Assembly (NCBI GenBank): GCA_012862575.1 | Contig: BLSF01000042.1 | Location: 374,001-386,382 of the forward strand | Direction of reading: 5' to 3' | From: Parietichytrium sp. I65-24A | Taxonomy: Eukaryota; Sar; Bigyra; Thraustochytrida; Thraustochytriidae | DNA: 12,382 nucleotides | In this document: positions 1-6,684 of the stretch, in pieces | Position numbering within the stretch: the stretch's first letter is position 1 | Layout: each line of letters begins with the position of its first letter | The notes under the pieces: generated by a model | What the model was told of the DNA's origin: nothing | The model's input: the letters and a program-made list of their open reading frames with translations, nothing else | Databases searched by the model: none | Translations under genes and position numbers: made by a program

Positions 1-3
1 GCC

Positions 4-27
4 CGAGTACGCGAGTACGCGAGTACG
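4..27. repeat. Three tandem copies of an 8-mer, CGAGTACG
   Basis: CGAGTACG occurs three times without a gap (4-11, 12-19, 20-27), about 90 bases before the start codon of the ankyrin/TPR gene. It may be part of that gene's promoter or 5' leader. A related string, CCCGAGTAC, is at 2-10 and again at 11868-11876 upstream of the carrier gene. The repeat is seen directly; any regulatory role is inference. Confidence 0.6.
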
Positions 28-113
28 AGGATTCGGGACCACATCTTCTTCAAGTGATTTTCAGCACTCTCGCCGGAAGAAACTAGGCGCGGAGACGACC
101 GGGTATTGAGACC

Positions 114-1853
114 ATGGAATTCGCAGCCAGCGACAAACGACAGGCTTACGAGCGAGAGAAGGCGCGCCTCTCGGAGCTGTTCCAAGCAGCTGCGACTGGG
201 GATACCTCAGCGTTGGCTCGATGCCTCCCTGGGGCAGATGATCGGAAGGCGATCTTAGAGTTTAAAGACGCAAACGGCAGAAATGTGCTGCACTTTGCAG
301 CGTCCATGGGCCACAAAGCTTTCTGCGAGGAGGCCTTGTCTGGCATACCGACAGAGGAAGGGCGTCGCACAGGTCTTGGAATGGTGGACTCTAAAGGGGA
401 CAATGCCCTACGGCTTGCAGTGCGAATGGGGCACGTCGAAGTCGCACAATATTTGTTCGAGAGTATGAAGGCTCATGGCTTGGTGGAAGGTGGCAGTGAA
501 GTGTCTTCAGAATCAAAGCAAGAACTTCGCAGCAACAAGCCGACTTTGTTGCACGAAGCAGCGAGCTCTGGAAGCGCTGATATGGTTCGCACTGCGTTGT
601 CTGCGTTCAATCTCCAACACGAGATCAATCGCCGAAGCGATGTAGGCACACCTTTATTTTGGGCAGCTTTTACCGGAAATGTGTCTGTTGCGAAGATCTT
701 GCTTCAAGCGGGGGCTGATGCGAATTCTCGAGACACGGACGGCCTGTCTCCGTTGCTGATTGCAGTAACAAAGAACTCGAGCGCAGTCGCGAAAGAACTA
801 GTTCTCTCTGGGGCAAACTTGAGCATCAGCACAGAAAAGGAGGGCAATACGAGTGTTTTGCATGCCGGAGCTGCAGCTGGTGCATTTGACGCTTTGAAGG
901 CCGTTTTGGAAGTGGGAGCAAATAGTGCCACAGAAGCGCTGGCAATGAAAGACCGCTCCGGTTTGACTCCTGCCGAGCTCGCTGCGTATGCCGGGCATCG
1001 CAACATTGTTGAGCTTTTCTCGGAAATGTCTCATGGTAGTGGCGCAGAGAATGTGGACGAGCTTGTCGCCAAGATGTCTCAAGTCCGCATCAGGGATGAA
1101 GAGGATGCAGACAATCTCATCGAGACAGTGACAAAGGAGTGCGAAGAGCTGAAGAATTCCGGAAACGCAAAGTTCAAAGAAGGAAATGTCGAGGAGGCTA
1201 TCGAGGACTATTCTGCTGGCATCGAGAAAGGAGAGCGGCTAACTGCGCAGCTGAAGGCCCAGGCAGAACGCCTTTGCAGTGAGCGTAGCGAGGCTCGCGT
1301 AATTAAAGCAGAACAAGAGGTTCTCGCCCTCCTGTACTGCAATCGGTCAGCCTGCTATTTGAAAGCCAATCTGAAAGACAGTGCGGAGCTAGCACAACAG
1401 GACGCACTGAAAGCAACACAGCTTCGCCCGACGTGGCAAAAAGCCTTTTACAGACTCGGACTTGCTTATTCTGCGCAGGAAATGCACGCAGATGCCGCCC
1501 AGGCGTACTGGAGTGGCTACGAGCTTGCTCCCAAAGATCCAAGTGCCGCTGCTCTATTGACTTTATTCAAGAGGTCTGTGAAAACGGCAAAGCAAGAAGA
1601 GGAGGCCAAGCCTTCGGAAGTAGCCGCGGTGTCTTCGTCATCTCACAAGGCATTCCAGTTCAACCTTCCCGTGGAGATTCCCATGGACTCAAGTCCGAAC
1701 GCGGCGATGCGAAGTCTCACTCTCTCGTTCAACGAAGGCGAAGCGCCATCGATGGTTGCTGGAAGATTTATCCAGGAAAATGGCATCGACCCATCTCTTA
1801 TGCCTCGAATTGCACACCATGTGGATGAGTACATGCGAGGCATGAACGCATAG
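114..1853 (+). CDS. Ankyrin-repeat and TPR protein, predicted Hsp70/Hsp90-binding co-chaperone
   Basis: This is a 579-aa soluble protein with no signal peptide or membrane segment. The start is ATG in an ideal eukaryotic context (ACCATGG). Residues about 18-303 form a series of ankyrin repeats, with recognisable units near 53-85, 95-125, 144-175, 177-209, 210-241, 245-280 and 282-303. Residues about 342-488 form a three-motif TPR domain. All five residues of the carboxylate clamp that grips the EEVD tail of Hsp70/Hsp90 can be placed: K347, N351, N410, K443 and R447. The stretch 372-404 is longer than in Hop-type TPRs and recalls the longer TPR1-TPR2 spacing of FKBP-type immunophilins. A linker at 489-512 is acidic then Ser-rich. 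The last 45 residues form a small unassigned module (GRFIQENGIDP at 550-560) faintly resembling PFU-type motifs. Chaperone binding is inferred from the clamp; the ankyrin target is unknown. The neighbouring gene is convergent. Confidence 0.9.
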   Translation: MEFAASDKRQAYEREKARLSELFQAAATGDTSALARCLPGADDRKAILEFKDANGRNVLHFAASMGHKAFCEEALSGIPTEEGRRTGLGMVDSKGDNALRLAVRMGHVEVAQYLFESMKAHGLVEGGSEVSSESKQELRSNKPTLLHEAASSGSADMVRTALSAFNLQHEINRRSDVGTPLFWAAFTGNVSVAKILLQAGADANSRDTDGLSPLLIAVTKNSSAVAKELVLSGANLSISTEKEGNTSVLHAGAAAGAFDALKAVLEVGANSATEALAMKDRSGLTPAELAAYAGHRNIVELFSEMSHGSGAENVDELVAKMSQVRIRDEEDADNLIETVTKECEELKNSGNAKFKEGNVEEAIEDYSAGIEKGERLTAQLKAQAERLCSERSEARVIKAEQEVLALLYCNRSACYLKANLKDSAELAQQDALKATQLRPTWQKAFYRLGLAYSAQEMHADAAQAYWSGYELAPKDPSAAALLTLFKRSVKTAKQEEEAKPSEVAAVSSSSHKAFQFNLPVEIPMDSSPNAAMRSLTLSFNEGEAPSMVAGRFIQENGIDPSLMPRIAHHVDEYMRGMNA

Positions 1854-2144
1854 CTCACGTTTTAGGCTGGCGAAGACAGGGTAGACGGCCAGTTTGCATC
1901 TGTTTGTAATTACGAAAGTATTTCGGGCTTGTTCTATATGCTCCATCTCTTGGTTCCTCGAGCAGAGCCTTCAAGTTGGATGGCAGATGGACGAAACGAA
2001 AATTTCGAGAAGCGTATCTCTTCGATTTTAATTAAAAAGGTTACAACGATCGGAAATCCCTCATGCCTCGTCTTTTAATTATCAGCTTTAACAAGCTCTT
2101 CTGAAGCGCAGAACTGAACAGAACAGAACCTCTCAGACAATCCC
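1854..2144. other. Intergenic region between convergent genes
   Basis: This is the 3' flank of the ankyrin/TPR gene. With the adjacent minisatellite it separates that gene from the convergent Deltex gene, so both transcripts should end here. It is relatively AT-rich, with a TTTTAATTAAAAAGG stretch near 2025-2040. I see no ORF with coding character, no canonical AATAAA on either strand and no RNA gene. Confidence 0.6.
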
Positions 2145-2259
2145 GTAGCGCTCAATGCTGAGAAGCTTGAGAATCTTCTGGGGTAGCGCTCAAGGCTGAG
2201 AAGCTTGAGAATCTTCTGGGGTAGCGCTCAAGGCTGAGAAGCTTGAGAATCTTCTGGGG
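2145..2259. repeat. 38-bp minisatellite, three copies, overlapping the end of the Deltex gene
   Basis: Three head-to-tail 38-bp units lie at 2145-2182, 2183-2220 and 2221-2258; one further base (2259) matches the next unit. The first unit differs at one position (CAATGCTG against CAAGGCTG). The unit nearest the gene encodes the last Deltex residues (PEDSQASQP) and the TGA stop at 2228-2230. Each unit contains internal AAGCTT and AGCGCT palindromes. Since 38 is not a multiple of three, adding or losing units outside the coding part would not change the protein. The array also directly abuts the boundary of the 527-bp duplication. Confidence 0.9.
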
Positions 2260-3649
2260 CTACCAAGCCTTTCGAGGCCAACTCTAGGGATACCCGGTTT
2301 AGGTATGTCGGGTCAGGATACCCATAGCATTGCGGGCCTCCACTTGGACTGGTTTTGTGATGGATGCCATTCCACACGACCGAGTCGTAATTTGAGCAGT
2401 TCGTGAGAGAGCGGCCGACGGTAAACACGACCCTGTTTTGAAACGCTCGCTTGAGAAGTTCACACACCTTGTTTCCCTCGTCGTTGTCTGGCAAATATGC
2501 ATACCGGCTAGTTCCATAGAATGTCGTGCCCGGATGAGGGTGTTCGGCACCCTGAAGCCCGCCGGGGATGTTGTAAGAGATGGTGATTGTGCCGCTTCCG
2601 CTATATCCTGGAAGACTCCGTGAAGACCTTTGAATAATCATCTCACCGTCTGGTTGCACGCCAAATTCCTCTCCGTAATACTTGGTACATCTGGGGCACT
2701 TGGGTCTAGTTTCGAACCACTTTTCGATGCATTCCTGGTGAGAGTAGTGTCCTTGACACTCGACCAGCCGGATGCAAGGGTCTGCTNCTACCAAGCCTTT
2801 CGAGGCCAACTCTAGGGATACCCGGTTTAGGTATGTCGGGTCAGGATACCCATAGCATTGCGGGCCTCCACTTGGACTGGTTTTGTGATGGATGCCATTC
2901 CACACGACCGAGTCGTAATTTGAGCAGTTCGTGAGAGAGCGGCCGACGGTAAACACGACCCTGTTTTGAAACGCTCGCTTGAGAAGTTCACACACCTTGT
3001 TTCCCTCGTCGTTGTCTGGCAAATATGCATACCGGCTAGTTCCATAGAATGTCGTGCCCGGATGAGGGTGTTCGGCACCCTGAAGCCCGCCGGGGATGTT
3101 GTAAGAGATGGTGATTGTGCCGCTTCCGCTATATCCTGGAAGACTCCGTGAAGACCTTTGAATAATCATCTCACCGTCTGGTTGCACGCCAAATTCCTCT
3201 CCGTAATACTTGGTACATCTGGGGCACTTGGGTCTAGTTTCGAACCACTTTTCGATGCATTCCTGGTGAGAGTAGTGTCCTTGACACTCGACCAGCCGGA
3301 TGCAAGGGTCTGCTTTGGCGTTTCCGTCTTCCTCTGCGTCTGAATCATGAAAGTGCAGCAAGCACACACTGCACGCCTCGTCCTTCTCCACGCTTTCCAG
3401 CGGGACACGCTCAAACATGTGTCCCTGAAGACTACTGGCTTCTCTGCCGCTGTCCTTACATCCGGTCACTACCTTCTCAAAGGCCGGCCGCATCTTTTTC
3501 TGCTGTTTTGTGCTGCCTTTGGTGGGCTTTGACGCAGCTTTTCTCTTGCGCGTCGTCGATGCTTGACCAGAGACAGTTTGGGCTTTCCCTACTGCTGCCC
3601 CGGTGTTTGCTCGAGTATTCGCTCTAGCTCGTCGTGTGGTGACTGGCAT
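2228..3649 (-). CDS. Deltex-type E3 ubiquitin ligase (RING + DTC), with an apparent assembly duplication
   Basis: As assembled this is a 473-codon frame with one ambiguous codon (GNA, residue 288). The start has A at -3. Residues 32-54 are Lys/Arg-rich, suggesting nuclear localisation. A RING-H2 domain follows, with C93, C96, C122, H125, H128, C131, C142 and C145. The Deltex C-terminal (DTC) domain spans about 152-286, with hallmark strings SLPGYSGSGTI, IPGGLQGAEHPHPG, YGTSRYAYLPDN, VVWNGIHHKTS and GYPDPTYL. In known Deltex proteins the RING recruits E2~ubiquitin and the DTC pocket binds ADP-ribose or NAD+, linking ubiquitin to ADP-ribose. Residues 113-287 then recur identically at 289-463. 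The second copy lacks the first two RING cysteines and so could not form a complete RING. Collapsing the repeat gives a normal 297-aa protein, which is probably the real product. No WWE or macro domain is present. The family call is very sure; orthology to a particular DTX is not. Confidence 0.93.
   Translation of the reverse strand: MPVTTRRARANTRANTGAAVGKAQTVSGQASTTRKRKAASKPTKGSTKQQKKMRPAFEKVVTGCKDSGREASSLQGHMFERVPLESVEKDEACSVCLLHFHDSDAEEDGNAKADPCIRLVECQGHYSHQECIEKWFETRPKCPRCTKYYGEEFGVQPDGEMIIQRSSRSLPGYSGSGTITISYNIPGGLQGAEHPHPGTTFYGTSRYAYLPDNDEGNKVCELLKRAFQNRVVFTVGRSLTNCSNYDSVVWNGIHHKTSPSGGPQCYGYPDPTYLNRVSLELASKGLVXADPCIRLVECQGHYSHQECIEKWFETRPKCPRCTKYYGEEFGVQPDGEMIIQRSSRSLPGYSGSGTITISYNIPGGLQGAEHPHPGTTFYGTSRYAYLPDNDEGNKVCELLKRAFQNRVVFTVGRSLTNCSNYDSVVWNGIHHKTSPSGGPQCYGYPDPTYLNRVSLELASKGLVAPEDSQASQP
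2260..3314. repeat. Perfect 527-bp direct repeat around a single N, probable assembly artefact
   Basis: The bases 2260-2786 and 2788-3314 are identical as far as I can compare them, with one N at 2787 between them. The period is 528 bp, or 176 codons, so the Deltex frame stays open. The low-coordinate edge of the unit falls exactly at the end of the 38-bp minisatellite. This is what results when one contig stops at a repeat, another reads through it, and a scaffolder places both end to end with a placeholder N. A very recent real tandem duplication is the alternative, but it would not explain the N. Confidence 0.9.
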
Positions 3650-4560
3650 GCTTGTCCCGACGCCTCCAAAGTATGGGATTCACTCTAACCTCGCTGTTGA
3701 TGCGCTGTTCGATGCTTGATGCTTGATTCGCCTTGGCTTCGGTGTCTGCGTTGCAACTCGCACGTTCTCAAGGTGAGCGTTCTACGACCTGTTTGTTCTG
3801 TCTGTGGATGATCATTGATCCTATTGATCCACTCTTGCGGAGCCTTACGCGTATTGCATAACCATGCTTACAGCAGTTTTGCGTGCACAGCTTTAACGCT
3901 CCGCTACTGACGTGTTAAGTAGGACCATCTACCAGTATCGCTGTTGAACGCGTTTCGCAGCGGGCAACTCACTGGCAACACTCAGGCTCAAGATGGGTCT
4001 TAGGGTTTATCCTATCGCGCAACCTGCGCAAATTTTATCATCGGAACTGGCTGTATCTGGCTGTCCTCGTTCCTCGTCGCCATTGCTTTTAAAGCTTTTG
4101 GTTGATGTACGACAAGCGAGCAACGAGTTTGCGGTTATCGAAAGCTTGTTGTTTCATGAGGTTCTGACCTTTTTCCTGATCTAAGGCCGCCACAAAGCCT
4201 TACGAGTTACGCATTGAGTTCCTTTCAAGTTGAAAAAAGAAGAGAGAAGGCTTGGTTCTGGTCAGCGCAGGTGCTGAGCAGGCATCGTGGACGCATGTGC
4301 ATCGTGCCGGCTTTAACGAGATCAAGAAAAGAGAGCCATGCCAACGGAAGAGCAAAGCAATGTCTCAAAAGCGCACTCACAGATGATCAACTGAGTTATC
4401 TTGAAAGTCAAATACAGAGTTCAGAATTTAGAAAGGATTTTTTTTTGCAGCGAAGGAGCGTGCTCTAACAACAACAAAGCTCCGAGTCAGTCTCCGCTGC
4501 AACACAAAAGCACACAGTACTCGAGGCAGGTACGCCTCGGCACCAGCCGGACCGTGGGTT
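3650..4560. other. Intergenic region upstream of the Deltex gene
   Basis: About 0.9 kb with no convincing gene. Frames of 60-84 codons occur on the plus strand (near 3993-4184 and 4214-4468) but show no domain, no conserved-looking composition and no signal peptide. It should contain the Deltex promoter next to 3649. Small local repeats are visible: GATGCTT twice near 3712-3725 and ATTGATCC twice near 3814-3830. A run of eight T before GCAG near 4439-4450 resembles a plus-strand splice acceptor, but no exon follows that I can recognise. Confidence 0.5.
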
Positions 4561-5034
4561 TCACAAATCAGCGCGATATGATGACGGGACGTTTACGGCG
4601 GTGGAACATAATATAAAGGCCTGCCCGCTGAAAGGATTCACATACCGGTGTTCGCTCTGGTCGTTCTTCGATTCGCACTGCTCGGCGAGGGACTGCAAAG
4701 ACACTTGCTTGTACCCGCTTGGATTCCTGCGCTTTGCATCAGAGGCGATCATCTGAATTCTCTGTTGCAACTCCATCGCGCCAAGCGCTTCGTGGGTATT
4801 TGGCGGCATCTCCTCTTGGTCCAGTGACACGCAGCGTCTCAGCCAGGTCGCCGTTCTCGACGGAATCAACGTGTAGGTTCGTGGCACGTCTGAGTCAGTT
4901 GTTTCGGCCTTGCCTCCGCTTGAAGCTGTCTTGCCTTCGTCGAGATTTCTTGAGTGTTGAGGAGTGATCCTCGCAGTACGGGTATGGGTACTGACTGTGA
5001 GTACCACCGGCACGGAGACCGACGGTGAGGACAA
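4561..5034 (-). CDS. Hypothetical protein or exon, function unknown
   Basis: This is an open minus-strand frame of 157 codons with plausible codon use and a hydrophilic, Gln/Glu/Ser-rich product. I recognise no domain. Its first codon is TTG, and no in-frame ATG lies between it and the preceding stop. Either translation starts at an internal ATG (4809-4807, giving about 82 aa) or an upstream exon exists. The most gene-like part is roughly residues 68-136 of the frame, with a probable helix around 82-103. A strong donor-like GTATGT begins at 4645, inside the frame, with a CTGAT branch-like site and TTGCAG or TTAG acceptors further along. The true 3' end may therefore be spliced to a different short tail. 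I cannot choose between these models, and a chance ORF is possible. Confidence 0.35.
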   Translation of the reverse strand: MSSPSVSVPVVLTVSTHTRTARITPQHSRNLDEGKTASSGGKAETTDSDVPRTYTLIPSRTATWLRRCVSLDQEEMPPNTHEALGAMELQQRIQMIASDAKRRNPSGYKQVSLQSLAEQCESKNDQSEHRYVNPFSGQAFILCSTAVNVPSSYRADL

Positions 5035-5197
5035 AACTTGTGGTCCTTGCGTTGGACTATCATGCAGGCTATGCTTCCCAGTTTAATTTCTTCTCTTGCA
5101 AGAAGAATCTATCTATCTCTTTAAATCTCAAGTATTTTCAGTGGCAGACATCTCCTCACCAGCAAAAGTTTGAGAAATTTGGTCTCAACGCACCAAG

Positions 5198-5221
5198 AGC
5201 TCGACAGCTCGAAAGCTCGAG
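5198..5221. repeat. Three copies of an 8-mer, AGCTCGAN
   Basis: AGCTCGAC, AGCTCGAA and AGCTCGAG lie head to tail at 5198-5205, 5206-5213 and 5214-5221. Each contains the palindromic core AGCT. This is a short simple repeat in intergenic DNA with no known role. Confidence 0.6.
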
Positions 5222-5919
5222 ATGGAGTCAGGTGTCAAATTTGCCCATCGTTCTAGCCGCTGGCAACCTCGGTGGCTTCACAGCGAATTCGAGCTGAAAG
5301 TCTTCAAGCTTCTGCTTCTGTTGGGTTGATTCCATGTTCAGAGTTGAGGACTTGGAGCCAACTTTGCGAGTCTCGACCTGATCATTTGATTCGACAGTCA
5401 GAAAATACATTTTGACGTTCAAGTTGAAAGGGTTTGATTTTGGATCGTCAGTTCTGAAATGACAGTGAGCTTGCGTCAAGCTCAGCTAACATTTGATTAC
5501 CGGTAACCGTAGCACTACAAGCAATCTCCAACGGATTTGGGACCACGAGACTGTCACGTACTAGTAGTATACTTTCATACTTTGGCTAGCTAGCTAAAGT
5601 AAACAAATTCAAAGCGATGCTCAAACTCAGAGAGATTGATTACCGCTGCTCTATAAGCTTGCTTCCGCTGCGTTGAGCTTCAAATCAGCTTATTCATTCA
5701 TTCACTGTCAATGAACATCAAACACATCAAACTCTGGAAAAGAGAAACTCGAGAACCTCTTGCCGTTTGAAAATTAGTAGGTTCTCTACTACGAGTCCCT
5801 ACCGCAAATATTGGTACTTCTATAGATTGTATTGTAGCAAGCGTCGCTGTTTAGTGCCATGCTAGGTATGCTAGGTCTGTAATGATCACTTACCGATGCT
5901 GGTAGGCTTGGAGTCTGCC

Positions 5920-5955
5920 AATGGAGAGTATGGAGAGAGTGGAGAGTGTGGAGAG
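5920..5955. repeat. Four copies of a purine-rich 9-mer, NNTGGAGAG
   Basis: Four 9-bp units share TGGAGAG and vary in the first two bases: 5920-5928, 5929-5937, 5938-5946 and 5947-5955. The plus strand is almost purely purine. Read on the minus strand, one frame gives a Leu-His-Thr/Ser pattern, but nothing suggests it is translated. Confidence 0.65.
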
Positions 5956-6684
5956 GCTCGAGAAGATCCAATCAATCCAACAACAAACAGAGAATCTACT
6001 AAAGGTGAGGTGTGTGAGGTGACTCAACGAGCTCAACGTGAGACAGGAGAGCTGAGCTTGCCTTGATATCCAACGAGATGCGGGAGGGCGGACGAGGATG
6101 GGCGAGGGCGGGCGATCGGCTGTATTGCGTGCGCTCGCTTTGGCCTCTTGGCTGAGCCCTGAGCTGAAAACTGCTGGAGACAGTTTTAATTATCGTGAGT
6201 CAAACGGTGCTGGTATTGTTTGTTGTGGTTCGGAAGCAACGCGGCAGTGCTCAGTCTTTGGCCTTGAGTCATGGCCATAGGCGAAAACGTTCGCGGATAG
6301 GGTATGGTCGTGCACAAGCAGTAGAATTTGCAAGGACATTGGACGATACATCTCGGCACAATCAGCTTGACATTTTGGCCCTTTCAGAACCAAACGCTGG
6401 CCCGCGCAAAAAGTGTCGCGGGCAACGGCCGGTGGCAAGGCCGTGATCAGAAAGGAATTGTTAGAGATCGATATCTGATGTCGAAATCTATCTCAAAGAG
6501 GAGGGCATATTTGGGGCCTGTCAAGATGGAGTCGGCTGGGGGAGTGTCCACGATGTTTTGCCATATCTATTCTGCAGAAGGCAAAGGCGACCTACACAAT
6601 AACGAGAGCCGGGGGAAGGGGAGGGAGAGATACGAATAATTGCTGACTTTAGTTTCTTCACTATGGTAATGTGTTCAGAGATTG

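Larger units (their letters stand above)
5035..6684. other. Long intergenic region downstream of the PEMT fusion gene
   Basis: About 1.65 kb without a supported gene. Short frames exist on both strands, the most coding-like being minus 5228-5479, but none carries a recognisable domain. The first few hundred bases would be the upstream region of the candidate gene at 4561-5034; the last bases are the 3' flank of the PEMT fusion gene. The interval holds an AGCTCGA triplet repeat, a GGAGAG minisatellite, a palindromic GCTAGCTAGC near 5585-5594 and a G-rich tract at 6082-6112. I see no tRNA or other RNA gene. Confidence 0.5.

Noticed and set aside
2788-3649. A genuine double-DTC Deltex protein
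   Set aside because: The copies are identical, an N marks the joint and the second copy has half a RING, so an assembly overlap is the simpler reading.
6328-6639. Plus-strand frame of 103 codons in the intergenic region
   Set aside because: No domain, no signal peptide and a low-complexity, charged end; nothing distinguishes it from chance.
3650-6684. tRNA or other structured RNA genes in the intergenic DNA
   Set aside because: I looked for T-loop and anticodon-arm patterns on both strands by eye and found none that close properly; a tRNAscan or Rfam search would decide.
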